Made by a program: the position numbers and the translations under genes. Of a stretch of DNA of 64,000 nucleotides, positions 1-13,078 are shown piece after piece (positions within the stretch are counted from its first letter, which is position 1; every line of letters starts with the position of its first letter). Source of the DNA: Cryptomeria japonica (Eukaryota; Streptophyta; Pinopsida; Cupressales; Cupressaceae); the NCBI RefSeq assembly GCF_030272615.1, contig NC_081413.1:145492476-145556475 (forward strand). Reading direction: 5' to 3'. The notes under the pieces are model-generated. The model made no database searches and was not told the origin of the DNA. It saw only the letters and a list, made by a program, of their open reading frames with translations.

Positions 1-371
1 AATTCATACTTTGGGATCTTATGAGTATGAGGGTTGAGGCTACCTGAAGAGATTTGGGATCTTTAATAGGATTCGCTCCTAGCAGAGCACTTTTGTAGAC
101 CTTAACCAGTCAGTTACCTATTGCTACAGATAGTTAACTTGTGAGTCCCTACTCACCGTTGTTTTTCCCATCTTGGGTTTTCCACGTATAAACACTTGTG
201 TTATGGTGGAAGTTTTACTTATTATGGATTCTTTAATATCATTTTGAATTGCATGCATAGTGTTTAGTAAATTTTTTAAGTATCTCAATCAGACATTGTT
301 TAAAGTAGTATTGTTTTTGGTGTCACTGATTCACTCCCCCCCCCCTTCTTAGTGCTTTATAAGTCTATCAC
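1..371 (+). mobile_element. 3' part of a copia-type LTR
   Basis: This stretch has the layout of the 3' half of the copia LTRs elsewhere in the window: a text like 'gtttttcccatcttgggtt', then a segment around 'cttgtgttatgg', then a C-rich run before 'tcttagtgctt'. The same order occurs near the ends of the LTRs at 2559-3753, 17929-19155 and 48803-50287. Its 5' part lies outside the window and no internal copia domain follows, so it may be a solo LTR or the end of an element. The end coordinate is approximate. Confidence 0.5.
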
Positions 372-1068
372 AATTATGGGATTGAAAGAAATCATTTCAT
401 TAAATAGTCTACTAGATTATATACTTCATCGTACAAAGTACATATTATAAGTACCATTTACATAATGATGACATATTCTACAAATTTGTAAATGATTAGT
501 AAAATAATTAACATGTGAAATACAAATAATGTTTGTGAGTAACCAAGTCTTTAATATTCTTCAACTAAAAGAGGGAGAGAATCAATCGTCTACTTTTTCT
601 CTACTCATAAACAAGTGGCCTCCCTCACATCTTCAATCAATAAATGTCCCCACCCTTCATGAGGGTAGTAGATTAAGGGAGCCATAAAGTACATCATGCC
701 ATCAAATAAATAGTATCATGTTTAATTATAAACAATCTATCATAAAAGTATCGATTCCAACTAACTATGATACAATTTAAGTATTCTACAAATAAATAGA
801 CACTATAAACTAATAATGTAAGTAGCAATTTTACATTAATTTAGCTAAATTATTTGATAAAAAATACAAATTCCAAAATAGATGTGTGCCATACGTTTAC
901 ACACCTCTATCTCAAATTGATTACCATCAATTATCATTTTACATTCAAATATATATATTAGTAGTATATTTTTTTTTGAATATGTGTGCATATATTATTG
1001 ATAAAATAAATGATAAATAACAAATACCCTTTACCTTGTATTGATACTACAACAGTCTTTTCTAAAAT
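372..1068. other. AT-rich stretch with no recognised gene
   Basis: Very AT-rich sequence with stops in all frames. It lies directly upstream of recognisable Ty3 reverse transcriptase and may be the eroded 5' part of the same element, but I cannot align it to a domain. Confidence 0.5.
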
Positions 1069-2558
1069 TTATTTGCGTGTTGGTTACCATCAACTAATAA
1101 TTAAATATGAATACATTCACAAGGTAACTTTTAGAATAGGATATGAGTGTGCTATGAGTTTACATTCTTACCTTTTGGTTTGACTAATGTGCATTTAGTA
1201 TTTATGACTTTAATGAATATTGTATTAAGGGATTTATTGGATAAGTTCATCCTTGTCTTCATAGATGATATATTAGTATTTTTTAGGAATCAAGAAGTCT
1301 GTGTTCATCATTTGATATTTAAACTACAATAGTTGAGAGAACACAAGTTATACAATGAATTGCTAAATTGTATTTTCTTTAAAATATAAGTATGGTATCT
1401 ATGGAACATCATATTTGATAAAGGGATTAGAGTAGAAACATAACTATTAAAATTTATTTCAGAGTGGTAAGCACCCAAAAATGTACATGAAGCATGTAGT
1501 TTCATGGGATTCCATGGGTATTTTAAAGAATTTTTTTTAAACTTTTTTGAAATTTTAAACCCAATCACTACACTCCAAACAAAAGGAAAATTATTTGAAC
1601 ATATGAAAAAGTGTTAAGAAGATTTTTGTATCATAAAAAATAAAGTATTTTTTGGCCCAATCATTAGAGTTTCACATCTAGAAGGCTATTTCATGGTCGT
1701 CAAAAATACATTAGTAGAATGATTGGGTATTTTTCTCATGCAATATGGACAAGTTCTAACATATAAATCTAGGAAATTGTATCCATATGAATTAAATTAT
1801 AATTCAAATTATTTGGAGTTAGCTATAATTGTGCACACCCTATCAGTATGGAGAGATTACCCAATGGGAAAAAAAATTGACCTAAGTTCAAACAAGCAAG
1901 GTCTTAAGTATATTTTCAATTAGTCAAACCTCAATGCATCATATAGATGTTGGTTGTAACTTTTGTATGATTGTGATTTTATATAAGTGTTATAAGATGG
2001 AGAGAGAATAAAGTTGTAGAAGCATTAAGTTGCAAAAGGCATATTGCAAAAATAGTTTCCATTCAAATAATTTTTTGAGAGGGAATGCTAAGAAATTCTC
2101 TAGGAGGTGAATTTTATGAGCAAGTCAAATATGTAATAGCAAAAAATCCTCATGGTATTAGATATAAAGGGTTTCAATTAGAATTAAATAGATTAATATG
2201 GTATATAGATAGAATGTATATCATAATTCAAGGTGAATTAAAGACCATGTCTTGAAAGAAGAATATTGTGCTCCTTATTTAAGACATCTAGGGGTAATAA
2301 AATTATTAGAAAAATTGAAAATACCTTATTTTTAGAAGGATATGAAGGTGGACACTACAATTTTTGTATGGAAATGCTTATAAGGTTAGTGATTTAGGTT
2401 GAACATCAACATCCAAAAGGATTTCTATACCCTCATGATATACTTTTTCATCAAAATTTTGTACAATTCAATAACATGGATTTTGTCTAGGGTTTATCTA
2501 TGTTAAGAAACCATCATGATACAATTCTTGTGGTTGTGGATGAACTTACACAAGTTGT

Positions 2559-3753
2559 TGTTGGCAATTCGGAGGAATTGATTATGTGTTGCATTGATGT
2601 CAACACTAGCTTCTTTGGTTATCTATCAGGTTCCCGTAGAGTGGTTGGACTTTGATGATGATAAGGAGATTTGTCTCTGGTATATTTTGATTGGTGGAAT
2701 TGGTTTGGTTAGGTTATTCATGGTGTACAGATGTGTGTCACATTCAATTGGTTTAGGATTTGGTGATCCAAAAGCTATCATATGTTCTAGTAATCCTTTT
2801 GGTTACCGGTAAGGGTTCTACCGACATAGATTTATTGAAGATCTTTTGATGGATTTGATCAGTGGTGTTGGTGCGACTTATAGAAGGTTTTTGGGATACT
2901 GGTGGCTATCATGTTCATGTTCCAGTTGATTGGTGGTGTTGCATTTGGTTTATGGCAACTTATTTTAGGTCCAGACTTAATGCTATTCTGTTAGGTTATG
3001 GACCGGTTTATGTAACGTGTTGGTGGATGCTCTCGATGCATTATTGGATTTATTGTTTGGTTAATGTTGTTTCGATCTTAGGCTAACTTGGATTATCATT
3101 TGTTTGTAGGTTTATGTAATGGATTTATTGTATTATCTTTTAGAAGGCTGATCTAATTGTTTAGGTCCTGGGATGGTATAAATATGATGTAAGATCTCTT
3201 TGTAAATCATAGAATAATGGTCAAGGATGGTTATGAGATTATCTGTGTGTGAATAAAGTTGAAATCATATGCTGAGGTTTTGGTCGATCATAGGTGATCG
3301 AGTTGGGTTTATGTAAGAGTTTTAAGATGTACGGTATTGAGCTTAAACCGGAATTGTACTCAGGCATAAGAGATGCTACTCTAGCAGTTCAATCTTCATT
3401 CCTGATTGTAGTTCGATGTTTTTTGTAGTCAGTGAGACTCCTTTTGTGATGAATAGTGCGCTCTAGGTTGTTGGCCTTCCTACATGTGCAGGCCCCTTTT
3501 GTAATATTTATTCATCTGATCAATGGATAGATATTGTGGGTCTCCAATCCCCTTGTATTTTTTCCTCATTGAGGTTTTCCACATATAAATATGTGGTGTT
3601 ATGGTATTCATCTTTGTGGTTGCATTATTACTTATTGTTATCTTCTTTTATGTTTACCAGTTGCTAGGTTAATGTGCTAATAAGGTTAAAACAAATCATT
3701 CTAGAAGAATATTGATTCACCCTCCCCCCTCTCAGTGTTCTTCAATTCCAATA
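2559..3753 (+). mobile_element. Solo copia-type LTR inserted in Ty3 integrase
   Basis: A 1195-bp block begins TGTTGGCAATT and ends CCAATA (CCAACA with one change). It is flanked by GTTGT (2554-2558) and GTTGC (3754-3758), a near-perfect 5-bp target duplication. Deleting the block and one duplicate rejoins the integrase frame without loss, so this is one insertion reduced to a single LTR by recombination. Its 3' third is related to the copia A LTR, sharing the order gcttaa-cc, 'gatgct', 'attgtagt' and 'gtgagact'. A TATA-like box lies at 3177-3185. Confidence 0.85.
3177..3185 (+). promoter_or_regulatory. TATA box of solo LTR
   Basis: TATAAATAT about two thirds into the 1195-bp LTR, at the position occupied by TATA boxes in the other copia LTRs here. 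Confidence 0.5.
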
Positions 3754-4270
3754 GTTGCATGTTTCATTTCAATAGATCTCACTAACATAGTATCTATTGT
3801 AGCTAGAAGGTTTGCATAATAAATTTTTAGACTTCACAAATTTATTGAAATAATAATTTTAGATAGAGATGCATGGATGACATCAAGATTTTTAAAAACC
3901 TTTCTTTCAATGTTGAGAATGAAATTGAATATAATTTTACCTTAATATCCAAAAATATATGGTCAAACTAAAAGAGTAAATCAAGTGCTAGAAGACCTAT
4001 TAAGGATGTATTGTATGGATTTATAGTACAAGTGGGAGGAGTAGCTTTCATTACTTGAGTTTTATTACTTAGAATATTATCATTTTATAATTGAAATGAC
4101 TCCATTAGAAACATTATTTGGTAGTAATTTACAAACTCCTATAAGGTGGAAAAACTAGCAAAGAGGATTAGTAGTAGGTCAAAAATATTTATGAAAATGG
4201 ATGAGCAAGTTAAACTAATTTAAAAAATTCCTTAAAATAAAATGATAGATAAAATATTTATGTTGATGCT

Positions 4271-4893
4271 AATCATAATCCATGATATTTTTTTTCCAAT
4301 ATATTGTTCTATTAATGGTAAAACCTTAGAATACTTCAATAAAGTTTGGAAAATCAACCAAACTAGCACCTAGATATGTGGATTCATTCAAGATCCTAGA
4401 ATTAATCAACCAAATTTTCTACAAACTCACTTAGTTATCTCTATACACTATTAATCCATTTGATTCAAATTGATAACCTTCATATCTAGCATCGTGAGGG
4501 TTTTTTCTATTGCATCTTTTGAATTGCTCATAATATTTACCACCTAGAGAGTTTCTTAGCACTCACTCTCAAAATATAATTTAAATTTAAGCTATTGTTG
4601 CAATTTTCATTTGTGACTCAATGCATATACAATTTGATTCTCGTTCCCTTTTATAAAAATTATATCAAAATAATAATAATAAAAAGTTTCAACAAACATA
4701 CTTTTCATGCATTGAGGTTTGGCTAAGTGAAAAAATACTTAAGACCTTGATTATTTGACCTAAGATAAAAATATTTTTCCATTAAGTATGGTCTCCATTA
4801 TTTTAGGGAATTCCTAATTGTATATAACTCCAAATCATGCAAATAATAATTCAACTAATATGGGTACAATTTATTAGATTGAAATATAACAAT
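4271..4893. other. AT-rich stretch with no recognised gene
   Basis: Stop-rich sequence between the last recognisable integrase motif and the Tekay-like LTR starting at 4894. It may be the eroded integrase C-terminus and 3' end of the older Ty3 element. No LTR boundary was found. Confidence 0.4.
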
Positions 4894-7800
4894 TGTAATG
4901 CCCGCTAGAATACCCTAGAGAAATAACCTATTAACTACTAACAAATGGAGATAAATTTTTTTATAAACATTGATTATACTATGCTAACATTAACATACAT
5001 CAATATAATATTATCTAATTGCATGTACGTATATTAAAACATGTACAACACCATAATCTATATTACACAAGCAGATTAAATCTTTCTAATCATCAAGATA
5101 TCTCCAAATATACTCTTGCAAACACATCCATTCCCTAGGCTATCTTAACGTCACTACTTGACATAATTCTAAAGTAGCACTTATCTATCTAGAAGATCAT
5201 ATTTTATTATTCTACCATTTACTTTTCAAGCATATAGAACAACATTAACACATATGCATATTTCATTCACATGGTAATCTCTATGAAAGCATTTAGAATT
5301 CATCTAACCATTTAATCCCAATAATCTAGTAATTACTCAAATAAGAATAAATAAAACTAACCTATTATTTCCATCATTCATTCTAAGCAGAACATAACAT
5401 AATTCTATCCCATAAAGACAAATGCAACTCATGTACATATAAAAATTCCATTTCACTTTCACATAGATCTCATAAACTCCTATTACATAATGAACATCTG
5501 ATACATCAAGGAACTCTTCTTCTAAACATTACATCATGTCCTATTGCAATGTCATTTACAATTACATATAGATTCCAATTACAAGATGTATAATCTCCTT
5601 ACATATACAAGTCATCATGACACATTATCTTCTTTCCATGAACATAGAAATCAGCTTCGAAGAACAATCACATAAAGAATCCAAGAATCCATGCACACTA
5701 AATCCAAGAAGAGGAATATCCCAATGGAAGAAGGCATCACCCACTCAAGAATGTGGAACCAAATAGGAACCACCCCCCATGCTAGGAGATGACAAAGGTT
5801 CCAACTCACACTCAAGACCCAAGATGACACCTAACAACCAAAGGATATGACAAGACACCACAAGAATCCAATATAGGAAACATAACATCAAATACATCAC
5901 ATGGCTAAATCAAAGCAAATAACCTCAAGATGCACAAACAAAAAATCAAGGAATATGGATAATGGACACATGTAGGGAAAGAGTGTCATCACATGCTATC
6001 CTCACAATAGAAGGGGCCAAGCCTCACCCTGATAGACATGTAGAACCATCTCAACCTTGGAGCCATTCAAGGGAGATTGGTTTCCCTCTCCAATTGTCTT
6101 CCCAAGCTCATCTGAAGTATCCCTCAAGGGAAATGAGGTGGGGACAAATTAATTATTATCTGTTTTAGTGAATTCCTAAATACCCAAACCCACTAATCAA
6201 TTATTAAAATTATCACTTGCAATTACAAGAAAACTCTTCATGTGGTTCCATCAAGTCTAGACCCCGTCCTAGAGGTCTAATGCTCAAGACCCTGGTCCAC
6301 ACATGCAAGAGACCACTCTCCCTACCATGGAACACAATCTTAGGGTATAAGTACATATCCAAAGAACATAAAACATCATAATGAAGGCCCAAAAGTGATA
6401 TAAAAACAATCATAACAAACTGAGCAAAGAGGATTCTTAAGCCATACTCATAGAAAGAAGCCTTTACCAAATCATCATAAAGAAAAGCCAATCATGAATC
6501 CAATACTTAGAAGAGATCAAAATCACATCAAATCCTCAACAGTGAGGCATAACACATCCCACTGGAGCCATAAAACTAATCCCTCAACATTGAGGCATTC
6601 TCCCTCTTGTCGAAGCAACATATCACATATGAAACACCTTAATGGTAAGGCATGAACCCTCTTACCAGAGCACAAGAAACAACATGAAGGATCAAAACAT
6701 ATCAAATGCAACTATAAAATATCAACACAGTATGCAAAATCCTCTAGAGAAACCACAAACCCAACAAGACACTAATCCAAGCTCAAAACTAACTTTTTAG
6801 GACCCCTAGAGTAGTAGAGATCTCCCAGAATGTAGAGAAATGCTCCTGGATTGAAGTGTATTGCTCCTAGTAGATGCAATGGCATTTTTGGTTGTTTTGG
6901 TAGCCCTTTTGGCAAAATGAGCCAAAATTGCAGTATAAACTACTCAATTGGATAGGGAACTTGCCCAAATCAGCAAAGGGGTCAAAAATGACACCCATGA
7001 CCAACTCAAAAGGCCTGATAGATGCAAAAATAATTGAGGAATAAAAATCTTGCAAAGTTACATACACAGAAAAAGAGAACAGTGAGCAAAACTTTCTCCC
7101 ACATAGCTCAGATTGATATCAAAAGCACATAGCATGAAGGGGAGATAAACAAATCAATAAAATAACATCAAAGAAACATCATACAAGCACAAGGAAGTCA
7201 AAAAATAGTCTCAAACACTTCCAAAAGGTCTTCTCTCAGAAATGGTAAATCATAGAGACTGTGAAATGCACTCAGAATGCTTGAAACACAAAGAATCTTA
7301 CTGAAGCAAAAGAGAAATTCGAGAAACCGAATAGGGAATAACATGAAACTCTATAATAATAGAGATAATATCTCTAAATCTCATGGAAAGTGGAATATAT
7401 CATTCATAGAGAACACACAGGAAAAACATTCTGGTAATCAATCCCAAATATCTAAAAGTCAATAATAATATGTACTCCCTTCCCAATTCTTTTCAAAACC
7501 AAATTAAAAGTATTTCAACTCAACTTAAGTAACTCCCAAAAAAATCCAGAGTAACCAGAAATAAATTTGCACAATCACAAGGAGAACAATCTTTCCAAAA
7601 AATTAAAAAAACTTCAAAGGAAGAATCGCACCAACCCACAAACGCAATCCAAAGAATGTAGCAATCTGAAGTTGAGCACTCCACAAACAATCCCAAATCC
7701 TCAAGCCAAATCTTCAATCAAATTCCAAAATCAAATCCTAATTGTATTGAATGATCAGGCTGACAACCATTTCAGAAAACAAAATAAATAGAAAAACCCA

Positions 7801-8410
7801 TTCAAAATGTCAGATCAAAATATTTCATTATACTATATATTATACCTACCTTTGCATAGTTCAAGGAAGGTATTTAATAAATATATTTTTATTTACCTAC
7901 CTTTCCATCCAGCCAATCAAGTAAAAGGGTAGGTAATATATATTATAAATGCAATTACTGATAATATTTAATTTATATAAAACATTCAATAATAATACTT
8001 TACCCAATAGGATCAATTAAATAAATTAAATGAAAAAGGCCTTAAAAATAGGACCAGGCTATATTTAAAACATAAAATCAAATCACAAATAACAATAAAT
8101 AATTTTAATAAAGCCAATGAACCAAATTCAACAATATTAATAAATTAAATAAAGCAATACAACAATAAATAAATAAAACATTCATCAATAAAACAACATA
8201 AATAAATAATAAATCAAATAATAGATAAAATAAATAAATAAACCATTAATATAATTAAATCTCATAAATAATCAATTTAAATAAATAAATCATCAATAAA
8301 TAAATAAATGATTGAGAATTAAAAAATGCACAAAAATTAAATCAATTAATAAACCAATAAACCAATTAATTTAATCCTAATTGATTTAAATAAAATCTCA
8401 CAATGAAATC
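4894..8410 (-). mobile_element. Reverse-strand Tekay-like 3' LTR, U5-side portion
   Basis: Starts TGTAATGCC at 4894. The same text starts at 17910 beside the primer site of the reverse-strand chromovirus, so it is the inner-edge consensus of that LTR. It continues as non-coding sequence, with a strongly AT-rich, TAAATAAA-like tract at 7850-8400, to the insertion at 8411. The sequence resumes with the same composition after 12277, giving an LTR of about 4.3 kb once the insertion is removed. Short reverse-strand ORFs at 6213-7067 show no domain I recognise. Other insertions could be hidden here. Confidence 0.55.
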
Positions 8411-11400
8411 TGTTGGGACATTAAATTTGAGTAATTTGAGAGGCCCCATTTCAAAAAATTTGCTATTTCAGTTTCAAAAAGGCACCTAATCTCATTCAGG
8501 TGGCCTAGTTAGAAAGAGGGTAAAATGGAGCTAGTTGATTTTCAAAGGGTAAGGCTTGGGAAATGTGTCCTATACCTTTCATTTGGCCTATGAAGTGTTT
8601 TGCAACTTTCAGATTTCAATTTGGATCAATTTATCAGGTACCCATTTCAAGGGGTGAGCTGAAAGTGCATGTTAGGTGCAAATGCAGATTTTATTGAGTA
8701 GCCTACTTTGAGCTCCTATAACTTTTGCCCAATTAATTGTCATATTGAAATTCAAAGTGCACTAAATTCTATGCATAAAGTGAGTCAACATGTCAAATTT
8801 CAAGTCTTTGTGAATCCATTTGCTCATTTTAGCAAGCTCAATCCATTTGCAGTTTATGGTTTGCACAAGTCCCTGTTTTGACAGCTAGTTAGAAGCTTTG
8901 CTTTGCATGTGTAAAAGTTGCCCCGGTGAGTGTCATGTCAGAATGTTTTTTCTGGGATATTTCTAGTATAAGGACAAGCTATGTTTCAAATTTCAAGTTC
9001 GTGCCAATCCGTTTGATCAATTTTCAAAAGGGTTTCTTGAGCCACCTTATTCAGTGTTTCGTATTTTCATTGCTACATCAGTTAAAGTGGCTATTTTCAT
9101 GAGCGCACTATTTGTACCCTATCAGCTTCCCGATCAAACTGAGCATTCTAAGTTTTGATATGTACTTCAAGGTACCTATGCCTCAGATTTGAGGGTCTAT
9201 GGAGATTGTTTGATATTTTTAAGAAAGGCATCATGAGTTCCATGCGCATTGACTTTATCAGGTCCACAGTGCTGACAAAGGCAGTTGGTCATCTTTGACC
9301 ATTAATATTTCTTCACTCGGGATTCATCTTGAGAAACCACTTGGTAGAGTTCATGTTTGTATATCAGAGTACACACCTGTTAGATGGAGAAGTCCAGAAA
9401 GATGTTTTGACCAGTTTGAAAATTACATCTTTGTGATTAAATACGAAAATGTGGTGCAAGCGCCTGAAAGTTGCAAAACTCAGTTTGATGATCCGAAAAC
9501 TATGTCGATCAATTCCAGAGGTATGTTTAAGGTTCCTAAAGCATTTCAAAGGTTAGTTGCATGAAAATGAATTGTTTTTTAGTCAGACCCACTTTGGGGC
9601 CCGACCCGACTCACTGGCGACTTGGTTCACTGGGAGAATTTCAGAATATTTAAATGTGGATTGTGATCATGAGACATGTCATAAGAGTTCAAGATGCTAA
9701 TAGAACTCCAGGCAATTTCAAATTGGCTACTTTAATGCCAAATTTTCCTTCAGTGACTGAGAAGAGACATAAAAAATGAATTTGGCACAATTCTTGAACA
9801 ACGATCCATCTTATACTTCATGCCGCAAGAGAACATGTCATAAGATAGTTTTGAATAAATGTGTAATTAACTAATCTAGCCATGCCCCTCCATTCACATT
9901 TCTCCAATGTGAATTCAACAAGAACAACAATGAAAGTAAGCAAGATTAGTGCGGACAATAAAACACAATATGTTCAATTATGGAATGATCAAACAGGTTG
10001 AATCCACAAAGGGAAATTAGAAGGCGTGGCCATTGTAGTTTTTGGCAAATGCCTTGGTAGCTTAAATAAAATTCCATGACTTCTCCAGCAGCCTCTCCAT
10101 GTGAAACATTGTCAGGCGTAAAAACTCCAAGGTAAGTGCAGATTGGTTGGTGTAAAGTTAAAATGTCCTCCCTGCTCTGTCGTGAATGTTAGGAGGCATT
10201 GATATTTCATAATGCTGATTGGAGTAAAATATGATGGTGTTTGGGAGGTTTTAAAATGCAAAAAAAATGCAATGGCAGGTGTTTTGCCAAGTAACTCTCC
10301 TACTACACATAATGTTGTTGGAAGGCATTAGAAATCTTTAAGCATTCATCCCTCTGTGGGTGTCTTAGGTCTGCGTGGTTTTTGGGAGGCATGGAGAGTT
10401 TTAACAAGTGCAAATTTGTAGTTCCAAGCCAAAGCCTTCCCTGTTGTGCACGTGAGTGGTGGAGAAATTAAACAAAAAGGTTTTCAAATTGCATTTCCAG
10501 ATGTATTGCCTTCCCTGCTGTGCGTGGTATGGGAATGGTGGGCACATTAAACTTCCAAGCAGCAGGCATCAAGCCAAAATGTCCTCCCTGTTGTTCATGG
10601 TGGTTGAAAAGATTTAAAAAATCTTCAAATAAATGCATGTGGCATGTGAAAATGCCAAAGTTCTCTACTGTGGCTGGAAACAGGCAACATTAAAAACTTA
10701 AAACAATTGCCAGAATCTCCAGCAAATCCCATTTGGCGTGACAAATGAGAATGGAATTAAAATATTTTAAAGAAAAGGTAAATGGCAGGTGCATAATCCC
10801 AATCTCCTCCCAAGCAGCAAGCAAAAAGGCATTCAAAATTTTAAAGCAAATGCATTGGCAACCATTAAAACTCTTAGGAAATTTTCAAAAAATGCATTCC
10901 CAGGCATAAGAGCATTATCCCACATTGACTGGGCGGGGACAAATTTTAATATTTAAATGTAAAGCTCCACCATTCTATAGTGTGAAAGCCTTGAAGGCTT
11001 TTGATGCATGGTGTCGGTTAGGCACCTAGTGGACCCTCCTGACAAATCACAAGTCGCCACGTGGCAGGACGTAGGGCCAAAACTTGAGAAAAATTAAAGT
11101 TAAATGATATAGTTTCAACTATAGGAGAAAATTCAAAAAATTTAAATGACAAAGGTGCATAAAAGATAATGGCAATAATTATATACCACCGGAAATCTCT
11201 CGAGACGAGCAATTTAGTTATGTGGTTTGTTTCAACAAACATGAGATATTTCGAGAGCAGTTTACATGGGAAGGAAAGGAGATATTTTTTCAGTTAGGGA
11301 AAAAGGGACACTTGGCATGTTTTGATGCATTCTGGTTTTTTCCCCCTTCTTTCATATTCCCATTTCTTCTCATTTGTAAGGGTTCCATAATTTTGAGAAA

Positions 11401-12272
11401 TTCTCTAGATTTTCTTGGTTTCTAGTTTTGGCATTGTTTTTTGAGTTTTTGCAAATAACAGTGTGTTTTCTTCTGGGTTTTCAGTGTTGTCTTTGCTGTA
11501 GGTTTTGTTTCATTTTGCAGGTTTACACATATGTAAGGCATGTGTGAGTTCCCACAAAATTGTCTCCAAAATACCATTCGAATTTATACAATTTCATTTT
11601 ATCAAGGGTAATTTGGATTTGTTTCTTTCAGTCTTCTCTGAGAGTGTAATGTTTGTATTTTGGGTATTCTTCAAGGAAGGATTTAAATCCTAAAACCCAA
11701 CATTAATCATTTTGAGTGTGTGTATTGGATATATATGAGTATGGTTTTGTGATATAGCATATGATTGTATTAATGTAAGGAATTAATACATGAGAATTTA
11801 ATGTGGAAAATAAATTGTAATTGAGATCTCTCTTTCAGTTTTATGCATGACTCTATGGCCTGGATAAGGCACTCGTCTTTTGTAACATCGAAGGATTATC
11901 AGAACACCATTTTAAAATCAATTCGAAATATCTTTTCTTTGTTTTATGTTGTGTGGAAATGTTCCACCTATCTCATGTTCAAGTATGTTGAGTGGTTAAT
12001 GTAGATTTAGCCTATCTACAATACCCTCCTTGTTTGAATCTTTTATGAGATCTATCTGCTTTTATTTGATGTTGTCATATGTGGATAAATGAGTCTGATT
12101 CAATGCATCAAAGGGTGTCATTCCTAGGTCTAGCAGAACCTGAAGTGCAGGAGGATCAATTAGGGTCATATGTTATGTTGTCCAAGTCCTAAAGTATTCC
12201 ATTGTTTGAAACTAGCTATTTCATAGAACCAATTGTAGGTAAAATTGGGTTAACCAATTTTGGTGAACAACA
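8411..12272 (+). mobile_element. 3.86-kb solo LTR or non-autonomous LTR element
   Basis: Begins TGTTGGGACATT and ends GAACAACA, giving TG...CA ends with short inverted terminal similarity. It is flanked by AAATC at 8406-8410 and AAATC at 12273-12277, an exact 5-bp target duplication. The flanks belong to the same AT-rich LTR. No gag or pol motif was found, and I see no second copy of the start inside, so a very long solo LTR is more likely than an element with two LTRs. It contains an 89-codon ORF (9295-9564) of unknown meaning, and a region at 10020-10900 where short phrases such as 'cttccctgctgtg' recur loosely. Strand is arbitrary. Confidence 0.6.
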
Positions 12273-12277
12273 AAATC

Positions 12278-13056
12278 ATCATCCTAGAATAATCAAATAA
12301 ATATCTATAGTCAAATAAATAGACAATAATCACATTACTCAAATAAATAAACATAGACTCCAATCATCTAACTCCAAGGAGACAAACATAACACAAGTCT
12401 CTAACCATAAGTTTCTTTGTGGCGCAATCGACAAGGTACACATCTTAGACCTAGAGTGTGTGAGGTAAACAATGTCATCTTTGACAACTTTCCATTGGGA
12501 TAAAGAAACACTCAGACTTGTGAAGCTAGGTGGATTCGATGTCTGGTATCTACAAACCTACATCAAAGACCAACACAACATATATGATAAATATATATCA
12601 TAATAAATAGACAAGTGATAGAGAGTCGCAATGATATATCCCGCTCACAATGAGTGATATGGTATCGTCTCTACTCATGAAGACAATCACACAATATAAT
12701 ATCAAAACATCGCATAGAATCATTATCATGAAATAAGATTAGTATCGTCATAAATCATATAATCCACATAAGAAATGATCACATATGAATCCATCCATCA
12801 AGGTGATACTACCTACCAACATCCATAAAAATCATCAAAATACCACATCATATAATAGGTCTCGCATCATCAATCACATAAATCTCCAAAACATGACGAG
12901 TCATATCGAGTAATCATAAATCAACATAAGTCCTATTATCCATGATATCATCGAAAATAGCAGAAGAGTCATAAATAATTATCCAAATATCCATCATAAG
13001 TATAAACAAGTCTACTAGAATGCAAATTAAAATGCAAGTCTAGTAGGGACACTACA
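12278..13056 (-). mobile_element. Reverse-strand Tekay-like 3' LTR, U3-side portion
   Basis: On the reverse strand the LTR starts TGTAGTGTCCC, immediately after a purine-rich tract, as expected for the 5' edge of a 3' LTR. It is the continuation of 4894-8410 across the 3.86-kb insertion. Ends are TGTAGTG...CATTACA. Confidence 0.65.
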
Positions 13057-13074
13057 TCCTCCCCCCCTTTTCCT
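13057..13074 (-). other. Polypurine tract of Tekay-like element
   Basis: On the reverse strand this reads A/G only (AGGAAAAGGGGGGGAGGA) and abuts the LTR start. It would prime plus-strand DNA synthesis. Confidence 0.75.
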
Positions 13075-13078
13075 AGGC

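Larger units (their letters stand above)
1069..4270 (+). pseudogene. Decayed Ty3/gypsy pol (RT, RNase H, integrase), split by a solo LTR
   Basis: Remnant of a Ty3 polyprotein that once copied element RNA and integrated the cDNA. RT starts near 1069 (GYHQL at 1081), followed by FLPFGLTN and FIDDIL, the active-site box with Y changed to F. RNase H text is at 1723-1920 (YKSRKLYPYELNY). Integrase runs from about 2240: the zinc-binding part is badly eroded, then VVVDELTQ before the solo LTR at 2559. After the LTR it continues from 3754 with ACFISIDLTN, LDRDAW, YGQTKRVNQVLEDLLRMY and a motif like SPFE-LYG near 4090-4140. Frameshifts and stops are frequent. The integrase resembles that of the Tekay-like element at 13079-16430, so I place it near that clade. 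It is one of the oldest layers in the window. Confidence 0.85.

Noticed and set aside
2594-3086. Hydrophobic, Trp/Val-rich ORFs
   Set aside because: They lie wholly inside the solo LTR; composition reflects TGG/GTT-rich DNA, not a membrane gene.
8411-11702. Shorter element ending at ACCCAACA (11702)
   Set aside because: The end mirrors the TGTTGGG start, but the flanking bases do not match AAATC. The end at 12272 gives a perfect 5-bp duplication.
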